64,000 nucleotides of DNA, from positions 1-64,000 of the forward strand of contig NZ_JBNPXV010000018.1 of the NCBI RefSeq assembly GCF_050433125.1. The letters run 5' to 3'. The notes under the pieces are model-generated. The model ran no database searches, was not told the DNA's origin, and worked only from the letters and a program-made list of their open reading frames with translations. Positions within the stretch are counted from its first letter, which is position 1; the number at the start of each line of letters is the position of its first letter. This DNA comes from Roseimarinus sediminis. GTDB lineage: Bacteria; Bacteroidota; Bacteroidia; Bacteroidales; Prolixibacteraceae. The position numbers were made by a program, and so were the translations under genes. Of the stretch, positions 27,748 to 37,868 are shown piece by piece.

Positions 27748-30700
27748 TTAGTGCTGTTTGACGGGGAGTGTAAAGTAAAAAGTGCTTCCGTTGCCCAGGT
27801 TGCTAATGATGCCCATCGTGCCTCCGTGTTTTGAAACGAACTCCTTTGCCAGAATAAGACCCAGCCCGCTGCCGGTTTCATTGTTGGTGCCGGGAGTCGA
27901 ACGGCTGGTTTCGATGTTCAGTAGCTTCTGTCTTACATTTTCACTGATTCCTATTCCGTCGTCGTTGACTTCTATATTGACAAGCTCATGACTGTTGAGT
28001 TTTGCACTGATGCTAACGTGACCATCTTTGTGGGTGAACTTAATGGCATTGCTTACCAGATTGCGTAAAATGGTGTTCAGCATGTGCCGGTCGGCATCTA
28101 CAACAAGGCGTTCGTTATCGATGTGGTAATTCAATTCTATTTGCTTGGCTTTGGCATTTTCACTCAGCAATTTGATTGTTTCATCCAGTACTTCAGCAAG
28201 AACGATGCGTTCGGGGTTGAAGCTGATTCGCCCCTGTTGTGACCGCGACCATTGTAATAAATTTTCAAGTAACTGATTCAGCTTGTTTGCCGATTGATGA
28301 ATGTGCTCGATGTGTTTGAGTAATTGCTCGTCGGACCATTCCTTGAAGTTTTGAATCACAATGTCACTTAAACCTAAAATGGCGTGAAAGGGCGAACGGA
28401 TGTCGTGGGCAATGATGGAAAAAAACTTGTCCTTGGTTGCATTGAGTTGCTGCAATTCCTGATTCTTCATTTGGAGCTCACTGGTTTTCTCTGCAATCAT
28501 TGTTTCCAGCTTTTTTTGTCGTTGTCTGAATCTGTGGATACGGTACCAGATAATCGAACCGACAAGCGATGTAAGAAGGAATGCCAGTAAAAGTTTAAAC
28601 CACAAGGTGTCCCACCAGGGAGGGAGAATGTCGATGTGAAGGGAGTGACCTTCTTCTTTCCATTGCACCCCATCTTTTGAAGCAAGCACTGTGAAGGTGT
28701 ATGATCCGGGATCGAGATTGGTATAACTGGCTTCGTGTCGGTTGCCTATATATACCCAGTCCTTGTCGAAACCTTCCATTTTATAGGCGTAAGCTGTTTT
28801 TTTGGGCGAAACAAAGTCGAGTGAACGGAATTCGAAAGTGAAATAGTTCTCTTTGTGGCTGAGCGTTAGAGAATTGGATTCGTTGATTGCTTTCTCAAGG
28901 ATGATTCTGTTGTTTATCTTTTGCCCGATATTTACCGTTTGATTGAATATTCGAAAACCGGTAATATAAACAGGGGGAAGTTGCTCGTGCTTGTTTTCAT
29001 CAAAATCTTTAGGATAGAATGAATTGAAGCCGTTGGGACCGCCAAAGAACATCGCTCCATCACGGGTTTTTATGGCCCAGCTTTTTAATGATTTGTTCTG
29101 TAAGCCATCTTTGAGATCAAAATTCACTGTTTCACCAGTTTCAGGGTCGAACCGGCATAAGCCATTATCGCTTGCCAGCCAAAGATTATTTTGATGATCA
29201 CCAAGGATGGCACTAATCGAATTTCCTGGAAGACCATGACTGGTATTGTAGTTGGTGAATTGCTTTGTTTTCGGATCGTAGCGGTCGAGCCCGGTATAAA
29301 TGGTTCCAAACCAGATGATGCCGTTGCTGTCCTCGTATGCACAGTAAATCTCGTTGTTGCTCAGGCTATTGTTGCTGTTGTTGTGGTAAAGGTTTTCAAA
29401 TTCGAGCCGAGCAGGCGGTGAAGAAAAATCGCTTGCGTTGAGGTCAAGTATGCTAACGCCTCCGTAGGTGGTAATGTATAGCTTTTGCTGACTGCTTTCG
29501 TAGATTTGTATAATGGCATTGTTGCACAAGGAGGCGGGATCATCCTCGCTATGGGTGTAATGGTGAAAACGCCCCGTTTGTCTGTCGTAGAGGTGAAGCC
29601 CGCTGTTAAGTGTTCCTACCCATAAATTTCTTTTGCTGTCTTCAAAAACGTACCATATGTTTCTGTTCGAAATGGAGTAGGGATCATGGTTGTCGGGTAA
29701 AAAGGCAGTAAATTTTCCGTTTTTCAGCCTCGACAGTCCACCGTTGAAGGTCGCAATCCAAAGTGTACCTTCATGATCTTCGCACAGTGAAATAATCGAA
29801 TTACTGCTGATTGATGATGCATCGTTCTTGTCATGCTCAAATACGGTGAAGGTATTTTTATTGCGGTCAAAATAATTCAGGCCTCCGCCATCGGTTCCTA
29901 TCCAAATATTACCATCGCTGCTTTCTTCAAAACACAGGGTGTTGTTGTGACTGAGTGACACCGAAGATTCAGGATCATTGTAATAACGTTGGAATTTGCT
30001 TTTTCCGGGACTAAACTTATCAAGCCCTGTAATGGTGCCTACCCATATATTCTTGTCCCGGTCTTCGTATACCGTATTGATTTTGTTCGTGTTGAGTGAG
30101 TAGGGATTGTATTTTCCGTACCTGACGTACTGAAAGCTCTCGCTTGTTTTGTCTAATATGCTGATCCCCATGGCATTTCGGTCACCAATCCAGATCTTGC
30201 CTTCATGGTCTTCACAGAGGGCAAAGGGGACTTCTCCGGCGATACCCCTGCCATCGTTGGTGTCCTTGTACAATTGGGCCTGGTTTACAGAGGGATTCCA
30301 TTTTAGCAGCCCCACCTGCTCGATGGCAATGTGAAAGTCACCGTCGCGGTCGATGAGCAGGTTTTTCCGATTGTTGCTAAATAAAGCTTCATCGGGGTGT
30401 TCAGTCGACTGAGCTTTAAAGCTGCCACTTTTTGGATCATAGTAAAACATGTATTTGCTGAAACTTGCCAACCAGATTTGCTTGTTCTGGTCCTCAGCAA
30501 TTGCGTATATATTGTTCTTGTAAATTGGTTCTACATCGGGTTCACTAAGTTGATACAGCCTGACATTTCCCTGTCGGGCTGTTAAATCAAAATCGTTTAA
30601 GTTGAGTTGCATAATGCCCAAATTGGCCACCGCCATCCATAGTTGATGCTTGCTGTCGATGTGTCCGCTTGTCAGATAGAGTTCATCATACTGAATGCTG

Positions 30701-31071
30701 TCGAACTTAATTTTTATACGAATAAAGTTGTCATGGTCCCTGTTGTAGCGACACAAACCCCTGTTGTTTAAAATCCAGATATTGCCATCTTTGTCTTCAA
30801 TTAGCTGATTGATGGTACTCGATGTGAGTGATAAACTGTCGTTGGGATTGTGGTAGTAATTTCGAAAGCTTATTCCATCAAAGCGGCTTAGCCCGTTGAT
30901 GGTTCCAATCCACATGAAGCCTCTGCTGTCGTGCAAAAAGGTTTGTATATAACCATTGGGCAACCCGTCATCGGGTGTATAATGATCAAATTCGATGTTG
31001 CGATTTGCTGCTAAAACAATGTTAACAGCAAAAAGCAAAAAAAACAGGTTTAAAATCCTCTCCCTGAACAT
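27748..31071 (-). CDS. Two-component propeller sensor histidine kinase
   Basis: 1107 residues. Signal peptide about 1-21. Two seven-bladed two-component regulator propellers follow (about 25-735, repeated IWIGT/LWIAT/GLSRF units such as GGLNYFDRN). Then a Y_Y_Y domain (about 745-810), one membrane helix (about 815-842), a dimerisation/phosphoacceptor domain (FFSIIAHDIRSPFHA, His889) and a HATPase domain (NLVSNAIKF, DDGIGI, GSGLGL) reaching the C-terminus. Unlike the hybrid regulators of Bacteroides glycan loci it has no receiver or AraC output, so a separate response regulator is needed, and none is in the window. It is convergent with the GH3 gene. Confidence 0.93.
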   Translation of the reverse strand: MFRERILNLFFLLFAVNIVLAANRNIEFDHYTPDDGLPNGYIQTFLHDSRGFMWIGTINGLSRFDGISFRNYYHNPNDSLSLTSSTINQLIEDKDGNIWILNNRGLCRYNRDHDNFIRIKIKFDSIQYDELYLTSGHIDSKHQLWMAVANLGIMQLNLNDFDLTARQGNVRLYQLSEPDVEPIYKNNIYAIAEDQNKQIWLASFSKYMFYYDPKSGSFKAQSTEHPDEALFSNNRKNLLIDRDGDFHIAIEQVGLLKWNPSVNQAQLYKDTNDGRGIAGEVPFALCEDHEGKIWIGDRNAMGISILDKTSESFQYVRYGKYNPYSLNTNKINTVYEDRDKNIWVGTITGLDKFSPGKSKFQRYYNDPESSVSLSHNNTLCFEESSDGNIWIGTDGGGLNYFDRNKNTFTVFEHDKNDASSISSNSIISLCEDHEGTLWIATFNGGLSRLKNGKFTAFLPDNHDPYSISNRNIWYVFEDSKRNLWVGTLNSGLHLYDRQTGRFHHYTHSEDDPASLCNNAIIQIYESSQQKLYITTYGGVSILDLNASDFSSPPARLEFENLYHNNSNNSLSNNEIYCAYEDSNGIIWFGTIYTGLDRYDPKTKQFTNYNTSHGLPGNSISAILGDHQNNLWLASDNGLCRFDPETGETVNFDLKDGLQNKSLKSWAIKTRDGAMFFGGPNGFNSFYPKDFDENKHEQLPPVYITGFRIFNQTVNIGQKINNRIILEKAINESNSLTLSHKENYFTFEFRSLDFVSPKKTAYAYKMEGFDKDWVYIGNRHEASYTNLDPGSYTFTVLASKDGVQWKEEGHSLHIDILPPWWDTLWFKLLLAFLLTSLVGSIIWYRIHRFRQRQKKLETMIAEKTSELQMKNQELQQLNATKDKFFSIIAHDIRSPFHAILGLSDIVIQNFKEWSDEQLLKHIEHIHQSANKLNQLLENLLQWSRSQQGRISFNPERIVLAEVLDETIKLLSENAKAKQIELNYHIDNERLVVDADRHMLNTILRNLVSNAIKFTHKDGHVSISAKLNSHELVNIEVNDDGIGISENVRQKLLNIETSRSTPGTNNETGSGLGLILAKEFVSKHGGTMGIISNLGNGSTFYFTLPVKQH

Positions 31072-31144
31072 TGAATCCGAAATTAAAAAAAATTAAGTAA
31101 GAACTGAGGGATAAAGGTAAGTTATTGCTTCAAATTTCTAATCC

Positions 31145-31699
31145 TCATTGAATATTTTTAACCAGTGTTCTCCGATAGGTGATTTTTTGAGCTTTCCGAT
31201 CATAAATTTCAAAAACGGGTACATCCATGCGATAGCCGTTTTCTTTGCAATATTTATCAAGCTGCGGGTATACTTTCCGGGCACCTATCAGTATCGACAT
31301 TCTTCCTTTTAGCGGAAATTCACTAAGCAGATAGTGTGTTTTTTCTATCTTGGTAATCGAGAATGTTTCATCGATGGCCGAAAGTTTTAAACTGTCGGCG
31401 GGTTCAACAATGCAACCGGCATCAAAGCCGATGGTCTGTTTGTCACGATAATCAGGTGTACTATAAAATTTACTAAATCCTTTATTAACAACGATGTTAT
31501 TCACTTCGTAAACTTCGTTGAAAACAATTTTCATGAGTGAGTCCGTCAGGTGATACTGGCCCTTAGATGTTTGATAAACAATAATTTCACCGCCATCTAT
31601 TCCGGTATTTATCTTTGGAGAATAAAAGGCATTGTAAAAACCCAGATAAGTTAAAACGCTAAGTAACAGAAAGAGAAAAATAATCAGCGTGCTTTTCAT
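31145..31699 (-). CDS. Anchored GyrI-like domain protein
   Basis: About 184 residues from the ATG at 31699; a start at 31720 adds seven residues. One N-terminal membrane helix (about 5-23). The rest has the layout of GyrI-like/AraC effector-binding proteins: GGEIIVYQTSKGQYHLTDS, then FSKFYSTPDYRDKQTIGFDAGCIVEP. This is a fold that binds small molecules. Its location between two sensor kinase genes on the same strand suggests an envelope-sensing role, but that is inference. Confidence 0.6.
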   Translation of the reverse strand: MKSTLIIFLFLLLSVLTYLGFYNAFYSPKINTGIDGGEIIVYQTSKGQYHLTDSLMKIVFNEVYEVNNIVVNKGFSKFYSTPDYRDKQTIGFDAGCIVEPADSLKLSAIDETFSITKIEKTHYLLSEFPLKGRMSILIGARKVYPQLDKYCKENGYRMDVPVFEIYDRKAQKITYRRTLVKNIQ

Positions 31700-31757
31700 G
31701 TTTGAATGAATTGATTCCAAAACATTATAAACAATTCAAGCCTTGAATTGATCAATT

Positions 31758-33059
31758 TTAATTGTCATATGGCAGAGAAAATTCAAAGACAGATCCCTGA
31801 CCGGGGGCTGAGCTGAGTAGTTCGACCTTTCCTCCCATGAAGCTGGCTATTGATTGACTGAGACTTAGTCCCAAGCCTGCTCCGCCGGAAAAGTGATCGA
31901 CCCGGTAAAAACGTTCAAATATCTTTTGGTGCTCTTCTTCCTTAATACCAATTCCTGAATCGCTGATGCGGAAATGCACCAGCCCGGCATTTTTGATACA
32001 TTGAAGCCGAACACTACCTTCTGAAGTAAAGCGAATGGCATTGTCCAGTAAATTGCCAATAATTTGTTGAAACCTTTCCTTGTCGTTGTGAAGTTCAATG
32101 GGGAGTTTCCCGATTTCAAGCTGAATGTTTTTGTCACCATCGATAATCAGGTTCTTTTCAAGCTGAGTAAGCGCCTCTTTCACATTAAAGCTGGTTTTGT
32201 TGATGCTGAAATTATTGGTTTCAATTTTGGAGAAGTCAACAATGTCGTTTACAATTTTTAGCATGGTGTTGCTGTTCGATCGAATGACCTTATTGAATTC
32301 GGCATGTTCATCCGGATCGTTGGTTTGGGCCATCATGTCGGAAAAGCCAATAATGATGTTGAGCGGTGTTCTGATTTCGTGGCTGATATTTTGTAAGAAA
32401 GACGATTTCATCCGGTCAGATTGCAAGGCTTTGTCGCGTGCTTCAATCAACTCGTCGTTCATCTTTTTCATGTCGTTCTGCTGATGGTAGATATGCAGAA
32501 AAGTATTGTTGAGAAGGCTGTACAGGTTATTCCAGAACATGGTAATCACAATGGCGATCAGCAGCACCGTTATGATCATATTCATCCACATTGGGATAGA
32601 TTCCATGTAGAATGGATTTTCGGGACGGAAGAATAGAATTTCGGTATGAAACAGTACTGCTGTCAGTACGAGAATCAGCAGACTGGAGGCAGTAATAATC
32701 CATCCGATGCGGTGCTTAAAGTAAAGGTAGGCGATGGCCGAAGCCGGAATAAAATAGGCATATCCAAAACCGTACAAGCCAAATGAAAGCAAGGAGCTAA
32801 GTCCCATTCCGTAAAGGGCAATCAGAAAAATACTCCCCTTTAGCAGCGTGCTTAAGCGATTGCGCCGAAAATACAGAAAGACCATTACCAGGGCCAAAAA
32901 AATCTGTACTCCGTAAATAAATTTGAAACCGGTTTGGGGTACTCTTAACAAGGAAACTGTGATGCCAAAGGCCATAAAAAAAAGCAGAACTATCAGGATG
33001 CGGTTCAGCGCCATATCCTTGGTCTGATCCATTTTTTGTTTTAGAAAGTCGGATTTCAT
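31758..33059 (-). CDS. Membrane sensor histidine kinase
   Basis: 433 residues. Six hydrophobic segments (about 19-38, 47-64, 75-95, 98-114, 119-136, 156-178) form the input region without an extracellular domain of note. A coiled linker (about 185-215) leads to the phosphoacceptor FLQNISHEIRTPLN (His227). The catalytic domain shows GNLLDNAIRFT, FRISDSGIGI and GGAGLGLSLS. It phosphorylates a response regulator not encoded here. The gene for the GyrI-like anchored protein follows on the same strand. Confidence 0.92.
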   Translation of the reverse strand: MKSDFLKQKMDQTKDMALNRILIVLLFFMAFGITVSLLRVPQTGFKFIYGVQIFLALVMVFLYFRRNRLSTLLKGSIFLIALYGMGLSSLLSFGLYGFGYAYFIPASAIAYLYFKHRIGWIITASSLLILVLTAVLFHTEILFFRPENPFYMESIPMWMNMIITVLLIAIVITMFWNNLYSLLNNTFLHIYHQQNDMKKMNDELIEARDKALQSDRMKSSFLQNISHEIRTPLNIIIGFSDMMAQTNDPDEHAEFNKVIRSNSNTMLKIVNDIVDFSKIETNNFSINKTSFNVKEALTQLEKNLIIDGDKNIQLEIGKLPIELHNDKERFQQIIGNLLDNAIRFTSEGSVRLQCIKNAGLVHFRISDSGIGIKEEEHQKIFERFYRVDHFSGGAGLGLSLSQSIASFMGGKVELLSSAPGQGSVFEFSLPYDN

Positions 33060-33132
33060 AGCTTGGTTAAAGGGTTTATTTAATGCAAATAAATATACTG
33101 TAAAACAGTTAAAGTAAAATGAATTGTGGATT

Positions 33133-33171
33133 AAAAAAAAACCGCAAACTGTGAAAGCTACAATTTGCGGT
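33133..33171 (-). terminator. Terminator after leuB
   Basis: Stem ACCGCAAA/TTTGCGGT with a further TGT/ACA pairing inside, then eight T on the minus strand (A run 33133-33140). Confidence 0.8.
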
Positions 33172-33192
33172 ACAATGCGATTGTTATTTAAA

Positions 33193-34263
33193 CTATTTCT
33201 TTTTAATGTAATTGTACAGCCAATCGCCTACTTCGGATGTTTTATATGCTTTTCCTTCGGCAATGTCTTCAGTTACAATTCCTTCGGCCAATGAGGCATT
33301 AACGGTCTCACGAATCAGTGCTCCTTCTTCTTTCAGATCGAAAGCATATTCGAACATCATGGCAGCCGAAAGTACGGTTGCAATCGGGTTGGCAATGTCT
33401 TTGCCGGCAGCCTGCGGATAGGAACCATGGATGGGTTCGAACACGCTGGTGTGTACACCAATTGATGCTGAAGGCAACAGTCCGAGCGAGCCGGTAATTA
33501 CCGAAGCTTCATCGGTAAGAATGTCGCCGAACATGTTTTCGGTAACCATCACATCGAAGCTTTTGGGCCATTGAATGATTCTCATGGCTGCATTGTCGAC
33601 AAACATGAATTCGGTTTCGACCGCGGGGTACAGCGGTGCCATTTCCTGACCAATCTGACGCCATAGTCGTGATGTTTCCAATACGTTGGCCTTGTCAACG
33701 ATGGTCAGTTTTTTATTGCGTTTCATGGCATACTCGAAACCCAGTTTCAGAATGCGTTCAATCTCGGGCCGTGTGTAAACACAATTGTCGAAGGCGGTAT
33801 TCCCGTCATCCGAGCGTCCTTTTTCGCCGAAGTAGATGCCACCGGTTAGCTCGCGGATACACATAAAATCAGCTCCTTCAACCAGATCTTTTCGGAGCGG
33901 TGATTTGTGCAGCAGTGACTCAAAAGTTTCAACGGGACGAAGGTTGGCATACAAACCAAGCTGTTTGCGCATACGCAATAAACCCTGCTCAGGGCGTACT
34001 TTCGCCGTGGGATCGTTGTCGAATTTTGGATGACCAATGGCTCCAAAAAGCACGGCGTCGCTTTCCATGCAAAGCTGATGGGTTGCCTCGGGGTAGGGGT
34101 CGCCCAGCTCGTCGATGGCTATTGCTCCGGTGAGCGCTGTTTTATATTGAAGTTCATGAACGAATTTCTCACATACTGCTTTGGTCACTTTCAATGCCTG
34201 TTCAATTATTTCGGGACCAATCCCGTCACCTGGCAATACGGCTATTTTTAGTGTTTTGCCCAT
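33193..34263 (-). CDS. leuB: 3-isopropylmalate dehydrogenase
   Basis: 356 residues, the usual length. Oxidatively decarboxylates 3-isopropylmalate in leucine synthesis (and methylmalate relatives if citramalate is used for isoleucine). Seen: AVLPGDGIGPEII, RPEQGLLRMRKQLGLYANLRP, REL(TGG)IYFGEKG, the Lys/Asp site VDKANVLETSRLWR, and MVTENMFGDILTDEASVITGSLG. It stands alone about 4.8 kb beyond the rest of the leu genes, on the same strand, with its own terminator. Bacteroidota normally keep it in the leu operon. Confidence 0.96.
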   Translation of the reverse strand: MGKTLKIAVLPGDGIGPEIIEQALKVTKAVCEKFVHELQYKTALTGAIAIDELGDPYPEATHQLCMESDAVLFGAIGHPKFDNDPTAKVRPEQGLLRMRKQLGLYANLRPVETFESLLHKSPLRKDLVEGADFMCIRELTGGIYFGEKGRSDDGNTAFDNCVYTRPEIERILKLGFEYAMKRNKKLTIVDKANVLETSRLWRQIGQEMAPLYPAVETEFMFVDNAAMRIIQWPKSFDVMVTENMFGDILTDEASVITGSLGLLPSASIGVHTSVFEPIHGSYPQAAGKDIANPIATVLSAAMMFEYAFDLKEEGALIRETVNASLAEGIVTEDIAEGKAYKTSEVGDWLYNYIKKK

Positions 34264-34440
34264 TTTTATTGTCTGTTTTGATTGATAATCTGTATTGAAT
34301 AATTAACAACAACTTTTAATTTGTAATTAAAACGAGTGCAATTTTAATAAATATCAAGTGAAATAGAAAAAGAAAGCCTGTTTCCCTTTCATTTATTAAC
34401 ACAGAAAAAATTATTTCTGAATAATGTAGAAAACAACTGC

Positions 34441-34510
34441 CTCCAACTGCCTCCAACCGCTTTCAATTGTCTTCAACAGCTTTCTATTGCTTTCAACTGC
34501 CTTCTTCTGC
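34441..34510. repeat. 10-bp minisatellite touching a stop codon
   Basis: Seven decamers of the form (C/T)T(T/C)CAACTGC. The array ends at the dipeptidyl peptidase stop (34511-34513), so it is the first sequence after that gene on its strand. Same word family as the 37-unit array at 57751-58120. The rest of 34264-34440 shows no gene. Confidence 0.8.
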
Positions 34511-36649
34511 TTATAGAAAATCATCGAAATAGCGGCTCACCTTGTCCATCAGATGAACGCGGTCGCTTCCTCTCACATTGTGTTCATGACGCGGATATAC
34601 AAAATAATCGGGCTGGGTACCGGCTTTTACACTTTGACGCAGAAACTGCAGACTGTGTTGCCACACCACCACCGGATCGATGGCACCATGAATGATCAAC
34701 AGGCGGTCCTGCAGGCGGTTGGCCTTGTTGGCCAGGTTGCTGTTTTCATAGCCTTCGGGATTTTCCTGCGGTGTGTCCATGTAGCGTTCACCGTACATGA
34801 TTTCATAATATTTCCAGTCGATAACCGGTCCACCTGCAACTCCGGCTTTAAAGGTACCGGGATGATGGGTCATGAGCGAAATGCACATGAACCCCCCGTA
34901 ACTCCAGCCATGCAGGCCTATGCGGTTTTCATCAACATAGGGAAGGCTTTTCAGGTAGTCGATGCCCCGCATCTGGTCGGCCATTTCGGCCTTACCCAGG
35001 TTGCGGTGAATGATTTGTTCGAAATCACGGCCACGTCCGGCCGAACCACGGTTGTCGACCGTAAATGTGATGTAGCCTTTCTGGGCCATGTAATGCTGCC
35101 ACATGCGCGCACCGCCCATCCATTGCTTGTGCACCAGCTGGGCATGCGGACCACCGTAAACATAAACGACCACCGGGTATTGTTTTGAGGCATCAAAAGC
35201 GGGTGGGGTAATCATCCGGCAGTATAAATCAGTGCTGTCGTCGGCTGCCTTGATGGTAAAAATACTGGTTTCTCCCAGGGCATAATCGCTGTATGGATTG
35301 GCCGCGGTGAGCAGATTGCGTGACTTCATGCCGTTGATGGTTAAAAGCTCGATTTTTCGAGGTACCTCCAGTGAGCTGTATTGGTCAATAAGGTAGCTCC
35401 CATCGTGCGATGGCAAGGTGCTGTGCGTTCCTTCAGCCGGAGTGAGGCAAAGCTTTTCGCCGGTATTCAGGTTCAAACGGTAGCTGTGTCTTTCAATGGG
35501 GCTCTTCTCTGTTGAGGTATAAAACAGGAAGTTGCCATCGGAGGTAAAACCCTGAAAATCGCTTACATCCCATGCACCACTGGTGAGTTGCTTTAGCAGC
35601 GCTCCCTGTGTATTGTACAGGTAAAGGTGCAGGTGACCGTCGCGCTGGCTTTGCCAAACAAAACGATCGGCCTGACCGGGAACAAATACGGGAGGATGGA
35701 GCGGTTCGACATATTTTGTACTTTTTTCATCGAAAAGAGTCGCAATGAATTTGCCGGTCTCTGCCTCGTATGCATTCAGTTGCATGTGGTTTTGCTCACG
35801 ATTCAGCACCGCCAGATAAATTGTACCTTCGTCGGGCGACCAGGCCAGGTTGGTCAGGTACTGGTCGGCTGGCTGACCGGTTTGCAAATAAACCACGCTT
35901 CCCTTCGAGGGACTGTATACCCCGATGGTTACTTCCTCGCTTTCCATGCCGGCCATGGGGTATTTGATGTTTTCAACGGTAGCTTCACGGCTTTCGATGT
36001 TCACCAGCGGATAAGCTCCAACCTTGCGCTCGTCCTTTCGTGCAAAGGCAAGATAGTTGGCAGCCGGCGACCAGAATGTGCCTTTTGAAATTCCAAACTC
36101 GTTGCGGTGGTAGGTCTGACCATTTACTATGTCTCTATCGACATCGTTGGTAACGGCAACACGCGCCAGACCGGGAGTTGCAATGTACAGGTTGTTCTCC
36201 AAAGTGTAAGCCAAATATTCTCCATTGGCGGCCAAATCGATATCCGCGGCTTCAGGAGGAAAGAAAATGCTTCTTGCGATGCTTTTCTTTTTTGCATCGA
36301 TGAATACTTTTTTCCCCTTTAAATGAAGGCAAAGCAGTTGGTCCTGGGTCCATTCATATTGTGGAAAGGAAGAGCGCGTTGTTTCGCAGAGCGCATTTAA
36401 CTCATCGAGATGAAGCACAGTGCTTTCTTTACCATTTCGTGCATTCACAGCAATGAGCGCATCGTTTTCTACATAAGTGTAAACATTTCCGGAACCCGCC
36501 CATTGGAGTTGCGAAAGGTTATCAGGGATGAAATTACGATAGTTTTTACCGCCGGGAATTACCTCGTCGAGGGTAAATGATTTGTTTTGAGCAATTCCGC
36601 CCATACTAACAAGAAATACCAGGGCCAATAAAACAAGCTGCTTCTTCAT
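34511..36649 (-). CDS. S9 prolyl oligopeptidase family, dipeptidyl peptidase IV-like
   Basis: 712 residues. Signal peptide (about 1-20). A DPP IV-type beta-propeller (about 40-440) is followed by the alpha/beta hydrolase domain. The catalytic triad is visible: Ser in GWSYGGFMC, Asp in HGAIDPVVVW, His in YPRHEHNVRG. These periplasmic enzymes remove X-Pro dipeptides during peptide use. The gene splits leuB from the other leu genes. The length and motifs fit a working DPP IV. Confidence 0.93.
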   Translation of the reverse strand: MKKQLVLLALVFLVSMGGIAQNKSFTLDEVIPGGKNYRNFIPDNLSQLQWAGSGNVYTYVENDALIAVNARNGKESTVLHLDELNALCETTRSSFPQYEWTQDQLLCLHLKGKKVFIDAKKKSIARSIFFPPEAADIDLAANGEYLAYTLENNLYIATPGLARVAVTNDVDRDIVNGQTYHRNEFGISKGTFWSPAANYLAFARKDERKVGAYPLVNIESREATVENIKYPMAGMESEEVTIGVYSPSKGSVVYLQTGQPADQYLTNLAWSPDEGTIYLAVLNREQNHMQLNAYEAETGKFIATLFDEKSTKYVEPLHPPVFVPGQADRFVWQSQRDGHLHLYLYNTQGALLKQLTSGAWDVSDFQGFTSDGNFLFYTSTEKSPIERHSYRLNLNTGEKLCLTPAEGTHSTLPSHDGSYLIDQYSSLEVPRKIELLTINGMKSRNLLTAANPYSDYALGETSIFTIKAADDSTDLYCRMITPPAFDASKQYPVVVYVYGGPHAQLVHKQWMGGARMWQHYMAQKGYITFTVDNRGSAGRGRDFEQIIHRNLGKAEMADQMRGIDYLKSLPYVDENRIGLHGWSYGGFMCISLMTHHPGTFKAGVAGGPVIDWKYYEIMYGERYMDTPQENPEGYENSNLANKANRLQDRLLIIHGAIDPVVVWQHSLQFLRQSVKAGTQPDYFVYPRHEHNVRGSDRVHLMDKVSRYFDDFL

Positions 36650-36833
36650 TTTCTAATGATTTGGTTTAACTACAGTTGATAAAAGTAAGCAAAGCTGCTG
36701 TTAGTACAATGATGAAAGTCTTTACGATTAATTTTTTTCAAGTTAACAAAACTTTCTTTATGTCGTTGGTGTTAAGTAAAAAGACAAAAAAGTCTTAAAA
36801 GATATTCTATTCGTCAATTCAAAAATATGATTT

Positions 36834-37775
36834 ATGAAACGAAAACTAGGGTTAGGAATATTGGTATTAATGATTTCGGGTTTGTTCTACTCCTGTTATG
36901 ATTATGTAAATGAGATAGTAGAAATGGAATTGGAAAACAATGAGTTTGTCGTTGGTGTTTTCCAAAATCAGGAAGATTTTTTGAAAAATTCAAACAACAC
37001 TTATACCGACGGAAAAATTGTTGTAAGAACCGTATCAACATTTACAGATCATACTCATGAAAAAGGAAAAACTGAAATAGAAGGCTTGGGTGATGAATAT
37101 AATGAAAGCATTGAGGCAGTTGATGATGCAGCTTACATTGGTTATAGCGAACTTGAGTTTGTTTTTGATTTGAGGAGAAATGACGGGTGGTCGAATTGGG
37201 GCACTCCGGCTGCAACCGGCACCTATAAGGATCATGAATTCATTGGTGAAGAAGAAAGTGTAATCGATGGAGGAATATTAGGAAGTTTTCGTGTAAAAAG
37301 TAAGTATTATGACGATGTTTATTTCTTTAGTATAGAGGTTAATACACCACCTGTTCATTTGCATTTATGCCTTGATGACATTGATGAAAACCCGGTTAAT
37401 GAAATTCCGACAAAGTCATGGGTCGTAGAGAAGATTTTAGATCACAACGATAATCCCCTCACCGACGATGATGATTTCAAATATTTTGTTGATGATGTTT
37501 TTACCTTTCAGAAAGTGGATAAGATGTACATCGAGCCGGGCAGTTTGATGAGCCCCGATGAAAGTGATTACCTGGGGCAGATGCAGGGTGGAAAGTACTA
37601 TGGATCGTATACTGTAAAAGCAGAGGATGACGGGAAGGTAGTGGTAAAAACCAACTTTGCCGAGGTTTTTGGCTACACCTTCACGGTAGTGCATTCCGAT
37701 TTTGAGAAAATGCAACTACAGTTCACCACGGGAAGTGGTAAAACGGGTAATCTTTTTTTGACAAAAAAACTTTAA
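36834..37775 (+). CDS. Hypothetical lipoprotein, 313 residues
   Basis: Lipobox LFYSC (Cys21). Acidic, beta-rich exported protein with no recognised family. It contains EEESVIDGGILGSFRVKSK and a C-terminal part (about 200-313) that reads like a lipocalin-type barrel (KSWVVEKILDHND...LQFTTGSGKTGNLFLTKKL). A plus-strand gene inserted within a minus-strand leucine gene region; the following outer membrane protein gene is 93 bp away on the same strand. Function unknown. Confidence 0.7.
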   Translation: MKRKLGLGILVLMISGLFYSCYDYVNEIVEMELENNEFVVGVFQNQEDFLKNSNNTYTDGKIVVRTVSTFTDHTHEKGKTEIEGLGDEYNESIEAVDDAAYIGYSELEFVFDLRRNDGWSNWGTPAATGTYKDHEFIGEEESVIDGGILGSFRVKSKYYDDVYFFSIEVNTPPVHLHLCLDDIDENPVNEIPTKSWVVEKILDHNDNPLTDDDDFKYFVDDVFTFQKVDKMYIEPGSLMSPDESDYLGQMQGGKYYGSYTVKAEDDGKVVVKTNFAEVFGYTFTVVHSDFEKMQLQFTTGSGKTGNLFLTKKL

Positions 37776-37868
37776 GCACATTTTTGACGAAGGACAATGA
37801 CACACTGGAGCAAGTTTTTCTCCAGCCAGGTTGTGTTTTTCACCTTTGACAGTAAAAAAAATAACTAT

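Noticed and set aside
27748..31071. Hybrid two-component regulator of a glycan utilisation locus
   Set aside because: No receiver or AraC domain, and no SusC/SusD pair nearby.
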